From the NCBI GenBank assembly GCA_030824965.1, contig JAPJQV010000004.1:154113-218112 (forward strand): DNA of 64,000 nucleotides, in the 5' to 3' direction. How positions within the stretch are numbered: the stretch's first letter is position 1; every line of letters starts with the position of its first letter. The stretch comes from Micavibrio sp. GTDB taxonomy: Bacteria; Pseudomonadota; Alphaproteobacteria; Micavibrionales; Micavibrionaceae. The translations under genes were made by a program, and so were the position numbers. Under the pieces are notes generated by a model. The model was not told the DNA's origin and did no database searches. It saw only the letters and a list, made by a program, of their open reading frames with translations. Below are positions 42,550 to 50,865 of the stretch, in pieces.

Positions 42550-43481
42550 ACCTGTCCGGCGCTTTCCGATATTTGTAGCGCCCAAGGCGGGTAGTCGCCC
42601 GCCTCTTCTTCCGCTTTCAGACAAGCCTCCAGCCCGACGCGATAATTAGGGTAGCGAAGATCGACTCCAAGCTCTTTTTTAATCTTATCGTTCTTCACCC
42701 GCTTATTCTCGGAATAGAAACTCAGACTCATCGGCGACAAATTCGCCTCGTCAAAAGGCACGAGCGGTGGCGGATCGCGGCCCAATAAGCGGCAGGCATA
42801 GGCTATGACCTCATGGCTGGGCGCTGCCTCATCATCAACGACATTGTAAATTTCGCCGGATTTCGGGTTCTCGAAAGATTTCAAAATTGTTTCGACCACG
42901 TCTTCGACATGGATACGGGAAAACGCATGACCGGGCTTTAAAATACGACGCGCGATTCCTGCCTTCACGGAATCGATAGCTGAACGTCCAGGGCCGTATA
43001 TTCCGGCCAGCCGGAATATGTGTACTGGCAACCCGTAATTTTTGAACATCGAAAGCCAGTCAGCTTCGGCCCGTGCGCGGCGGCTGCCGCGAATAGAACT
43101 TGGTCTGAGTTCGGTTTTCTCATCAACCACCGCGCCATCGCGGTCACCATAAACGCCAAGCGTCGAAAGATAGCCGACCCATTCAAGTTTCGGCATTCTG
43201 GCCAGATCATTTTCATGAATACGATAAACCAGATCACCATCCTGATCGGTCGGCGTTGAGATTAATAAATGAGTTGTATCGCGCATCATTAGCGCTGGAT
43301 CATGCAGCGGGCGATATGTATCGAAGATGTAAGCATCAATGCCTGACTTGCGCAACGCCTGACGTTTAGGAATCGTGCGGGTTGTCCCTGCCAAGGACCA
43401 GTCGCCCTGCTGTTTCAAGGCGCGGCCTAAAAAATCGGCTGTATAGCCGTATCCAAAGCAAAAGAGTCTTTTTTGAGTCAT
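42546..43481 (-). CDS. NAD(P)-binding SDR/epimerase family protein
   Basis: 311 residues, extended-SDR-like Rossmann fold. The N-terminal glycine motif is FGYGYTADFLGRAL, with YLSTLGVYGDRDG as the active-site strand, and RLAGIYGPGRSA and SRIHVEDVV as typical substrate-side motifs. Similar to YeeZ-type proteins, whose substrates are mostly unknown. The Tyr-x3-Lys of the classical SDR active site is replaced by a YGD-containing segment and RRARAE, so oxidoreductase activity is uncertain. It lies 17 bases downstream of the GST gene and may be co-transcribed with it. Confidence 0.85.
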   Translation of the reverse strand: MTQKRLFCFGYGYTADFLGRALKQQGDWSLAGTTRTIPKRQALRKSGIDAYIFDTYRPLHDPALMMRDTTHLLISTPTDQDGDLVYRIHENDLARMPKLEWVGYLSTLGVYGDRDGAVVDEKTELRPSSIRGSRRARAEADWLSMFKNYGLPVHIFRLAGIYGPGRSAIDSVKAGIARRILKPGHAFSRIHVEDVVETILKSFENPKSGEIYNVVDDEAAPSHEVIAYACRLLGRDPPPLVPFDEANLSPMSLSFYSENKRVKNDKIKKELGVDLRYPNYRVGLEACLKAEEEAGDYPPWALQISESAGQV

Positions 43482-43498
43482 GCAAAAATCAGGAATGT

Positions 43499-44167
43499 TT
43501 AAAAATCTACATTCTCATAATGTCCGGCTGGAATAAAGCCCGGAATACGTTCTTCCAAAAGAGGCCGGAAACTGGGACGTGATTTTACGCGGGAATACCA
43601 TTCATGGGCTGCTTTATGGTCGTCCCATGGCACATCACCAATATAGTCGACTGCCGAAATATGCGAAGCCGCAGCGATATCAGCTAAAGAGAAATCATTC
43701 CCCGCCAGCCAATTGCGCTTTTCAGTTAGAAAACCGATATAATCCAGATGGTAATGAATATTGGCATGACCGGCGCGAATTGACGGACCATGCGGTTCGC
43801 CCAGCTTCAAAAACCGCTTCATCAGTTTTTCGCCGACCAGGTTTTCGGTAACTTCGCGGTTAAATTTAACATCAAACCAACTTACCAAGCGGCGCGTTTC
43901 AGCTTTTTGAACCGGATCTTTACCCAAAAGATTGATCTGGTCATAAACTTCTTCGAGATACTCGCAAATAACGGATGAATTGGCGAGGGTTGTCCCATCT
44001 GGTTCAACCAAGACAGGGACATCGCCGGCAGGATTTAAAGCCAGAAACTCTGTGCGGCGCTCCCATACTTTTTCCAGCTTCAGGTCGTATTCCAGTCCTT
44101 TTTCGGACAGTACGATCCTGACTTTACGGGAAAAAGGATGCAACCAAAGATGGAAAAGTGTGCGCAT
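43499..44167 (-). CDS. Glutathione S-transferase
   Basis: 222 residues, canonical length. N-terminal thioredoxin-fold domain (LFHLWLHPFSRKVRIVLSEKGL, DVPVLVEPDGTTLANSSVICEYL with the Pro and Ser that hold glutathione) and C-terminal helical domain (WLAGNDFSLADIAAA). It is soluble and likely conjugates or reduces electrophiles; the class is not certain. Divergent from yceI, with two related inverted motifs between them (44178-44245). The SDR gene follows in the same direction. Confidence 0.93.
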   Translation of the reverse strand: MRTLFHLWLHPFSRKVRIVLSEKGLEYDLKLEKVWERRTEFLALNPAGDVPVLVEPDGTTLANSSVICEYLEEVYDQINLLGKDPVQKAETRRLVSWFDVKFNREVTENLVGEKLMKRFLKLGEPHGPSIRAGHANIHYHLDYIGFLTEKRNWLAGNDFSLADIAAASHISAVDYIGDVPWDDHKAAHEWYSRVKSRPSFRPLLEERIPGFIPAGHYENVDF

Positions 44168-44177
44168 GACCTTAGAG

Positions 44178-44245
44178 TAATGTAAAAATTACTTTTCTTC
44201 CAGCCACATAATGGCCAGTTTCTAAATTGTAACTTCTTTACATTA
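44178..44245. promoter_or_regulatory. Two oppositely oriented copies of a TAATGTAAA...TTAC motif in the gst/yceI gap
   Basis: TAATGTAAAAATTAC lies at 44178-44192 and its relative, read on the minus strand as TAATGTAAAGAAGTTAC, at 44229-44245. The copies begin 51 bases apart, close to five helical turns, in the 140-base gap between two divergent genes. This looks like an operator pair for one regulator that could loop DNA and control both genes. It is inferred only from sequence symmetry. Confidence 0.4.
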
Positions 44246-44307
44246 TCCCCGAATGGCCCATATCCTTTAGATTATTTTATTTAATTGAAATTTATTGGGA
44301 GAAATCG

Positions 44308-44946
44308 ATGTCTTTATCCAAAATCCTTCTTGCTTCTGCTGTTTTACTGACCGCCGCCCCGGCCTTTGCGCAAATGCCTGCCCCGACTGTTATCAAAGAT
44401 CCGGCGAAACAGCCTCAAGGCGTTTATAAAATCGATCCAAGACATACGAGCGTTATCTGGAAAGTCATGCACATGGGCATTTCAGACTACACGGCTAAAT
44501 TTTCTAAAGTTGACGGAGAGCTGACATACGACCCGAACGACGTTACAAAAAGTAAAGTTTCCATCACAATTCCGGCATCATCCGTTGAAACCGGCTTACC
44601 TGACTTCGATAAGGAAATCGCCGGCGAGAAATTTTTCGGCGGCGACAAGCACCCCAACATCACTTTTGTTTCAACTTCTGTCAAAAAAACCGATGACGAT
44701 GAAGGCGAAGTTACAGGCAATCTGACCTTGAACGGCATTACCAAGCCTGTAACTCTTGATGTTGAATTCTATGGCGGGATAGACCACCCGATGGCAAAAG
44801 TCCGCGCCCTTGGCTTCTCGGCTGAAACGACAATCAAACGCTCCGATTTTGGTGTTGATTATGGCGTTCCTATGGTTGGTGATGAAGTGAAGATCGAGAT
44901 AGAAACCGAATTTCACCAAGAAGCCGCCCCCGCGCCAAAGCAGTAA
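44308..44946 (+). CDS. YceI family periplasmic lipid-binding-like protein
   Basis: 212 residues. Signal peptide (to about residue 21, APAFA), then the YceI lipocalin-like beta-barrel: YKIDPRHTSVIWKVMHMG, FDKEIAGEKFF, HPNITFVSTSV, VTGNLTLNGITKPVTLDVEF and RSDFGVDYG. Members bind isoprenoid lipids such as polyprenyl or quinone chains in the periplasm. GGGAG stands 7 bases before the ATG. It is followed after 6 bases by a cytochrome b561 fused to a second YceI domain, which suggests a joint role in quinone-linked redox or stress. Confidence 0.93.
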   Translation: MSLSKILLASAVLLTAAPAFAQMPAPTVIKDPAKQPQGVYKIDPRHTSVIWKVMHMGISDYTAKFSKVDGELTYDPNDVTKSKVSITIPASSVETGLPDFDKEIAGEKFFGGDKHPNITFVSTSVKKTDDDEGEVTGNLTLNGITKPVTLDVEFYGGIDHPMAKVRALGFSAETTIKRSDFGVDYGVPMVGDEVKIEIETEFHQEAAPAPKQ

Positions 44947-44952
44947 GCTGAC

Positions 44953-46074
44953 ATGAGCGGGGACAGATATACAAGAATTGCAATCACCCTTCACTGGGTG
45001 ATTGCTTTGATGATTATCGGCCAGCTAGGGACAGGGATCGTAATGGGATATAATCTCGTCGATAAATCCATCCTGTATCCGATGTACCAATTTCACAAAT
45101 CTCTAGGCCTTAGCGTTCTAGTGCTTTCTATTATAAGGCTGCTGTGGCGTTTAACTCACAAGCCGCCCGCTTTGCCTGCCCACATGCCGCTCTGGGAAAA
45201 ATGGGGAGCCAAACTTTCTCATTACGGCTTTTATTTCTTTATGATCTTCGTACCTTTAAGCGGCTGGGCGCTTGTTTCGACGTCCTCTTATGGATTGCCG
45301 ACGATGTGGTTCAATCTTTTCGAATGGCCCCACATCCCGGGCTTAGAAAGCTTGCCGGAGGCAGACAAGGAACAAGTAAATCAATGGTCCGAGAGTTTCC
45401 ACGTTTACATGGCCTATGCTATGCTTGGCCTATTATTTCTGCATATTGGCGCCGCGCTGAAACATCATTTCATAGATAAGGATAATGTCATGCATCATAT
45501 GATTCCCTTAATTAAGTCGAAATCAAAACTATCTTTGGTTCTTTTATTGCTATCTTCTTTTTCTTTTCCTGCTCAGGCAGCCGAATGGAAAGTTGATCAC
45601 CTGACCAGCTCCATCTCCTTTACCGGCAAGAATTCTGGTGAGGAATTCTCAGGTAAATTTCTGGACTGGACAGCGGATATTAATTTCGATCCGGCAAAGC
45701 TGGAAGACACCAAAATATTAGTGACCATTAAAACCGTTTCGGCAAAGACATTGAATATTACATACAATAAAACTTTACCAAAAGCAGAATGGTTCGATGC
45801 GGAAAACCATCCTGATGCGACATTTGAGTCAAGTGACGTTAAATCTTTAGGCGGCGATAAATATGAAGCCAAAGGGAAGTTGAAGATCAAGGATATCTCT
45901 CATGACATCACCTTGCCGTTTACTTTGAAAATTACAAATGATGAAGCTGTAATGACTGCCGACGCGAACATAAATCGCCTTGATTTCGATATCGGCAAGA
46001 AAGCCGACCCAACTGCAGATTTCGTATCTAAAGATATTTCTTTAGCTATCAAGATCGAGGCAGATAAAAATTAA
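44953..46074 (+). CDS. Cytochrome b561 fused to a YceI domain
   Basis: 373 residues in two parts. Residues about 1-180 form a four-helix cytochrome b561 with the haem His in TLHWVIAL, QFHKSLGL, SHYGFYFF and LHIGAALKHH; residues about 195-373 form a YceI beta-barrel (WKVDHLTSSISFTGKNSG, HPDATFESSDVKS) behind a hydrophobic segment that exports it. The haem protein would exchange electrons with quinone, while the YceI part may bind its isoprenoid tail. It follows a separate yceI gene by 6 bases. The stop shares TTAA (46071-46074) with convergent rsmD. Confidence 0.93.
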   Translation: MSGDRYTRIAITLHWVIALMIIGQLGTGIVMGYNLVDKSILYPMYQFHKSLGLSVLVLSIIRLLWRLTHKPPALPAHMPLWEKWGAKLSHYGFYFFMIFVPLSGWALVSTSSYGLPTMWFNLFEWPHIPGLESLPEADKEQVNQWSESFHVYMAYAMLGLLFLHIGAALKHHFIDKDNVMHHMIPLIKSKSKLSLVLLLLSSFSFPAQAAEWKVDHLTSSISFTGKNSGEEFSGKFLDWTADINFDPAKLEDTKILVTIKTVSAKTLNITYNKTLPKAEWFDAENHPDATFESSDVKSLGGDKYEAKGKLKIKDISHDITLPFTLKITNDEAVMTADANINRLDFDIGKKADPTADFVSKDISLAIKIEADKN

Positions 46075-46607
46075 ATTCTGCCTATTAAAATCTTAGTCTC
46101 GCCATAAATTTTTTCCACTGCCGTATCAAAATTCGGCAGGGAATACTCTGCTTCCATTTCAGCTACAATCCAGCAATTCTCCGCCAGCCAATCATTCTCC
46201 TTTAGAGCCGTAATAACTTTAGGCAGCATTTCTTTTCGGTAGGGCGGATCAAGGAAACATAATGTCGCCGCTTCTTGCGAAGAAGGACGAGGACCAATCT
46301 TCGTTGCGTCTTTGAGCAGGAAAAGACAGTTCCCTTCTTTCAATGTAGCGGCATTCTTTTTGGCCAGATCCAAAGATTTTTTATCCTGATCGATCAATAT
46401 CGCCTGCGCAGCTCCTTGCGACAAAGCTTCCAGTGACAGCGCGCCCGTTCCGCAAAACGCATCAAGAACTACCGCATCTACTACAGCGCCGCGGGAATTG
46501 AGCATATTGAAGATAGCAAGCCGCACCTTGTCCGATGTCGGACGTATGGCATTATCTTTCGGAGAATCCAGTACGCGCCCGCGATTATATCCGGCAACGA
46601 TTCTCAT
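46071..46607 (-). CDS. rsmD: 16S rRNA (guanine966-N2)-methyltransferase RsmD
   Basis: 178 residues. Rossmann-fold methylase with VLDAFCGTGALSLEALSQGA (SAM site), LIDQDKKSL and the catalytic FLDPPY motif. It methylates G966 of 16S rRNA. The ATG at 46607 overlaps the rluB TGA (TGATG), so the two ribosome-modification genes are coupled. The N-terminal MRIVAGYNRGR and RPTSDKVR are typical of the family. Confidence 0.95.
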   Translation of the reverse strand: MRIVAGYNRGRVLDSPKDNAIRPTSDKVRLAIFNMLNSRGAVVDAVVLDAFCGTGALSLEALSQGAAQAILIDQDKKSLDLAKKNAATLKEGNCLFLLKDATKIGPRPSSQEAATLCFLDPPYRKEMLPKVITALKENDWLAENCWIVAEMEAEYSLPNFDTAVEKIYGETKILIGRI

Positions 46608-47377
46608 CAACCGAAAATCTTTTTAGCAACATCCTTTGGAAGGTTTTTGCGAACCATGTCAGGACGAATTTCGATGATTTCACCACGACCTAATTTACCA
46701 AGCTTGAAGGGGCCGTAAGACAGGCGAATCAAGCGATTTACCGTCAAACCGACCGCATCCATCACTTTTCTGATCTCGCGGTTTTTACCTTCCGTGAGTG
46801 ACACGATCAACCATGTATTGGCACTTGATTGTTCTTTTTCAAGACGCACTTCCATCGGGCCGTATTTGATCCCGTCGATGGTAATACCCCGTCGCACGCG
46901 CTCCAAACGATCCTGAAAAATCGCGCCCATAACGCGCACACGGTAGGTTCTCACCCACCCTGTCTCCGGCAACTCCATATATCTTTTCAATTCGCCATCG
47001 GTTGTGAGCAGCAAAAGACCTTCAGTATTTAAATCCAACCGGCCAACGCTTAACACGCGCGGCATTGTCCGTGGCAGGGACTCAAAAACGGTCGGGCGGC
47101 CTTTCGGGTCGTTGGTCGTTGTGATCAATCCAACCGGCTTGTTAAAGAGGAAAAGGCGCGGCGCTACTTTCTTACCCACCTTGCCGTTATCGACCTTGAT
47201 GACATTGGCATCCGTAACGAAGGTCGCCGGATTGGTTACGATCTCGCCATCGACGCGCACGCGGCCTTCGTCTATCAGACGCTCTGCTTCCCGGCGCGAG
47301 CATATCCCCGCTCGCGACAGGTATTTGGCGATACGCTCGCCATTTTCTTCCATAATGTCTTGTGTTTTCTTGGCCAT
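46607..47377 (-). CDS. rluB: 23S rRNA pseudouridine synthase, RluB family
   Basis: 256 residues. An N-terminal S4 RNA-binding domain (RIAKYLSRAGICSRREAERLIDEGRVRVDG) and a pseudouridine synthase domain with the catalytic Asp in VGRLDLNTEGLLLLTTDG, plus EGKNREIRKVM. The RsuA/RluB/RluE/RluF group is meant; RluB is most likely because of the S4 domain and size. Two starts are possible, 47377 and the ATG at 47353; neither has a good Shine-Dalgarno. tadA starts only 19 bases away on the other strand. Confidence 0.92.
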   Translation of the reverse strand: MAKKTQDIMEENGERIAKYLSRAGICSRREAERLIDEGRVRVDGEIVTNPATFVTDANVIKVDNGKVGKKVAPRLFLFNKPVGLITTTNDPKGRPTVFESLPRTMPRVLSVGRLDLNTEGLLLLTTDGELKRYMELPETGWVRTYRVRVMGAIFQDRLERVRRGITIDGIKYGPMEVRLEKEQSSANTWLIVSLTEGKNREIRKVMDAVGLTVNRLIRLSYGPFKLGKLGRGEIIEIRPDMVRKNLPKDVAKKIFG

Positions 47378-47396
47378 GATGGTTTAGAAAATACCT

Positions 47397-47861
47397 ATGC
47401 TTGATGAAAAAGACCAATACTTTATGCAAGAGGCGCTCATTGAGGCTCAAAAAGCGACTTTGCGCGATGAAGTGCCGATCGGCGCGGTGCTGGTCGACAG
47501 CAGAACCGGGGAAATAACGGCCCGCGCCAGCAACAGGACGATTGAACATTCCGACCCGACAAGTCATGCCGAAATTTTGGTCATCCGCGATATGTGCCGC
47601 CGGCTTGGCGTCCAACGCCTGCCTGAATATGATCTTTATATTACGCTGGAACCCTGCCCGATGTGCGCGGCGGCCATCTCTTTCGCCCGTATCCGCAAAC
47701 TCGTCTTCGCGGCTGCCGATCCCAAAAGCGGCGGCGTGCTGTCCGGCCCGGCCCTATATACTCACGCCCAACTTCACCACAAGCCGCAAATCGCCTATGG
47801 ATTAATGGCGGAAGAAAGTTCCGTACTTCTTAAAGATTTTTTTAAAACCAAGCGAAGTTGA
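47397..47861 (+). CDS. tadA: tRNA-specific adenosine deaminase TadA
   Basis: 154 residues. It converts the wobble adenosine of tRNA-Arg to inosine. Zinc ligands are visible: His57 and catalytic Glu59 in SHAE, Cys87 and Cys90 in EPCPMC. Other blocks: DEVPIGAVLVD and KLVFAAADPKSGG. A related guanine or cytosine deaminase is less likely. It is divergent from rluB with a 19-base gap, too short for two separate promoters, so regulatory elements must lie in coding DNA. Confidence 0.92.
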   Translation: MLDEKDQYFMQEALIEAQKATLRDEVPIGAVLVDSRTGEITARASNRTIEHSDPTSHAEILVIRDMCRRLGVQRLPEYDLYITLEPCPMCAAAISFARIRKLVFAAADPKSGGVLSGPALYTHAQLHHKPQIAYGLMAEESSVLLKDFFKTKRS

Positions 47862-47916
47862 AAACCCATAAAGGCGGCATAATCTCATTCATATATTTAA
47901 TGAATGAATTTAAGTC

Positions 47917-49602
47917 GTGACAAAAATTAAGAAAAAAATCGCCATCATCGGCGGCGGACCGAGCGCTCTTTATACGTTCAAACATATTATAGACTCAGGC
48001 GCGAAAAACATATCCGTCGATATTTTCGAAGCCAAGGAAAAACTCGGCCACGGCTTTCCCTACTCAAGGGAAGGCGCACTCCCCGAACATGTCACCAATA
48101 TATCGGCAAATGAAACCCCGCCTCTTGAAACATCCCTGAAAGAATGGGCGCAATCGCTTCCCGATGAAACCCTGCAAAAATATGGCATGCCACCGGGTCA
48201 TTTTAATGAAAACAGAGTCGTCCCGCGCCTTTTCTTCGGGGACTATCTGGAAGCTGAATTTAATTTACTGCTGGCAAAAGCCAAAGACTCTAAAATTGAA
48301 ACCAATATCCATCTAAAAACTTTTGTCACTGACATTACCGATCGCCCTGATAAAAATTCCATGACGGTTCACACATGTGATAATATTTTTGAAGCATTCG
48401 ACCATGTTATTCTATGCTCGGGTCATAATTGGCCGACGCCGCACGAAGCCGAATTTTCAGGTTATTTCGACTCGCCCTATCCACCATCGAAACTGGCGCA
48501 TAGAACCAATCATCCGGTCGCCATACGCGGCAGTTCATTAACCGCTATCGATGCCGTTCGCACTTTATCGCGTCAGAACGGGGAATTCTATCAAAACGAT
48601 CAGGGCGTTTTATCTTACCGCCTTGATGAAGACAGTCCGGATTTTCGTCTGGTTTTGCATTCCAAACACGGGCTTTTGCCGTGCGTGCGCATCTTCCTTG
48701 AAGAACCCTTAGTCACGACCAGCGATACTTTGACGGATAAAGAAATAGAAAAACATATTGCAGAAAATGACGGGTTTCTTTCTCTTGATTTTATCTTCGA
48801 CGGCGATTTCAAAAAACCGCTGAAAGAAAAAGACCCGGTTTTTTACGAAACCATCAAAGATATGCGTATGGAAGATTTCGTCGAAGCCATGATGAATATG
48901 CGCGAGAATGCCGATCCTTTCGTTCTGCTGGCGATGGAATATAACGAAGCCAAAAGATCGATTAAAAACAGGCAAGCCATTCACTGGAAAGAAATGCTGG
49001 CGACTTTAAGTTTTGCCATGAATTATCCGGCCAAGCATTTTTCAGCCGAAGATATGCTGCGCCTCCGTACTCATCTCTTGCCATTGATTGCCGTGGTCAT
49101 TGCCTTTATTCCGCAAAATTCCTGCGAAGAAATTATGGCGTTGCATGCGGCGGGCGTTCTTAATCTTATCTCCGTTGGCAATGAAAGCCGCGTCGAACCA
49201 CTGAAAAAAGGCGGCATTATTTATCATTTGGATGATGACACCAAAAACGAATATAAAACCTTCGTCGATTGCATCGGTCAGCCGCGCCTTTCTCTCGAAG
49301 ATTTGCCTTTCAAAGACTTGATCGAAAGCGGCGCAGTATCACAGGCTTATATAAAATTCCGCTCTTCCAATGCACCGAAAGAAGAGAATAAAGATATCGA
49401 AAAGCATAACGGAAAATTTTATCTGAAAGTCCCCGGCCTTGCGATCAATGACGATTTCCAGAGCATTGACAAAAACGGAGAACCTAATCCACGCCTTTAT
49501 ATTATGGCGGTTCCCTATATCGGCGGCTTCAATCCCGACTATTCAGGCTTCGATTTCTGCGAAGAAGCGTCGAATAGAATTATAAACAAAATTTTATCCT
49601 AA
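47917..49602 (+). CDS. FAD/NAD(P)-binding oxidoreductase-like protein
   Basis: 561 residues, GTG start at 47917 (TTTAAGTC precedes, so translation initiation is weak). The N-terminal dinucleotide motif IAIIGGGPSALYTFKHI is followed by GHGFPYSREGALPEHVTNIS, VILCSGHNWP and AIRGSSLTAIDAVRTL, a layout of the FAD-NAD(P)-binding family (PF13454-like, YdhS group). The C-terminus has YIGGFNPDYSGFDFC. The substrate is unknown; no partner redox gene is adjacent. Its last 9 bases overlap the convergent purD gene. Confidence 0.82.
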   Translation: MTKIKKKIAIIGGGPSALYTFKHIIDSGAKNISVDIFEAKEKLGHGFPYSREGALPEHVTNISANETPPLETSLKEWAQSLPDETLQKYGMPPGHFNENRVVPRLFFGDYLEAEFNLLLAKAKDSKIETNIHLKTFVTDITDRPDKNSMTVHTCDNIFEAFDHVILCSGHNWPTPHEAEFSGYFDSPYPPSKLAHRTNHPVAIRGSSLTAIDAVRTLSRQNGEFYQNDQGVLSYRLDEDSPDFRLVLHSKHGLLPCVRIFLEEPLVTTSDTLTDKEIEKHIAENDGFLSLDFIFDGDFKKPLKEKDPVFYETIKDMRMEDFVEAMMNMRENADPFVLLAMEYNEAKRSIKNRQAIHWKEMLATLSFAMNYPAKHFSAEDMLRLRTHLLPLIAVVIAFIPQNSCEEIMALHAAGVLNLISVGNESRVEPLKKGGIIYHLDDDTKNEYKTFVDCIGQPRLSLEDLPFKDLIESGAVSQAYIKFRSSNAPKEENKDIEKHNGKFYLKVPGLAINDDFQSIDKNGEPNPRLYIMAVPYIGGFNPDYSGFDFCEEASNRIINKILS

Positions 49603-50862
49603 CGCTCTCCAGCCTATATCTTTGCGGCAAAATCCGTCTTCCCAATCAATCATGGAAACAGCCTGATAAGCCAGATCACGCGCATCCTGCAAAGTTTTCT
49701 CAACTGCGCAAACGCCGAGCACCCGTCCGCCGGTGGCGACGATATTGCCATCCAGCACCGATGTTCCCGCGTGGAAAATTTGTACATTCGGCACTTTCGC
49801 CGCGTCATCCAACTTGCCGATCAACGTATTCTTTTTATACGCTCCCGGATATCCGTCCGCCGCCATCACGACGCAAATCGCGGGTTCATCCGACCAGGTG
49901 AGGCTCAGCATATTGAGCTGCCCCGTGGCCGCCGCTTCCAATACATTTACGAGATCGGATTTGAGACGCAGCATTAAAGTCTGACATTCAGGATCCCCGA
50001 AACGCGCATTATATTCGATCAGTTTCGGTTCGCCATTGACGATCATCAACCCTGCGAATAACACACCTGCAAATGGCGTACCCTCCCTTTTCATCGCATC
50101 CACTGTCGGATGGATAATTCGCTCCATGATTTTATCCTTTAATTCCGGCGTCATCAGCCGCGCCGGAGAATAAGCGCCCATCCCGCCCGTGTTTGGTCCG
50201 TTGTCACCGTCGAATATGCGTTTATGGTCCTGCGCCGAAGACATGGCCAGCACATGTTCGCCATCGCAAATGGCAAAAAAACTGACCTCTTCACCTTCCA
50301 TAAATTCCTCAACGACGATGGAGGCTCCTGCACTCCCAAAGGCATTGCCGGAAAGCATATCTTTCGCCGCCGCCTTCGCGTCTTCTAATGTTTCGGCAAC
50401 AATCACGCCCTTGCCTGCCGCAAGACCATCCGCCTTGATCACGATCGGCGCGCCTTCACGTTCGATATAGGCCAAAGCTTTTTCAAGATTGGTAAACCGC
50501 TCATAAGACGCGGTTGGAATATTATATCTTTTGCAAAGGTCTTTCATGAAACCTTTGGATCCTTCAAGCTGCGCCGCTTTTTGCGAAGGACCAAAAACCG
50601 GAATACCCGCTTCCCGAATTTGATCGGCAAGGCCCAGAACCAATGGACCTTCAGGACCGACGACAACCAGACCAACATTATTATCTTTGGCAAAACTGAC
50701 CAATCTATCGATTTCATCAACCTGAATGGATACACATTCGGCAATTTGCGCAATCCCGGCATTTCCCGGCGCGACATATAAATGGTCACAACGCTCTGAT
50801 TGCAAAATCTTCCATGCCAGCGCATGTTCCCGTCCGCCGGAGCCAACCAGTAAAATTTTCAT
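49594..50862 (-). CDS. purD: Phosphoribosylamine-glycine ligase
   Basis: 422 residues, standard length. It makes glycinamide ribonucleotide from phosphoribosylamine, glycine and ATP, an early step of purine synthesis. N-terminal MKILLVGSGGREHALAWKI, ATP-grasp motifs (GPEGPLVLGLAD, KADGLAAGKGVIVAE, YNARFGDPECQTLM) and GGRVLGV near the end. It lies 3 bases downstream of putA's stop region in the opposite reading direction of xseA; putA ends 3 bases before it begins, both on the minus strand... so purD is read after its own start at 50862, just behind putA's end at 50866. Confidence 0.96.
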   Translation of the reverse strand: MKILLVGSGGREHALAWKILQSERCDHLYVAPGNAGIAQIAECVSIQVDEIDRLVSFAKDNNVGLVVVGPEGPLVLGLADQIREAGIPVFGPSQKAAQLEGSKGFMKDLCKRYNIPTASYERFTNLEKALAYIEREGAPIVIKADGLAAGKGVIVAETLEDAKAAAKDMLSGNAFGSAGASIVVEEFMEGEEVSFFAICDGEHVLAMSSAQDHKRIFDGDNGPNTGGMGAYSPARLMTPELKDKIMERIIHPTVDAMKREGTPFAGVLFAGLMIVNGEPKLIEYNARFGDPECQTLMLRLKSDLVNVLEAAATGQLNMLSLTWSDEPAICVVMAADGYPGAYKKNTLIGKLDDAAKVPNVQIFHAGTSVLDGNIVATGGRVLGVCAVEKTLQDARDLAYQAVSMIDWEDGFCRKDIGWRALG

Positions 50863-50865
50863 CTG

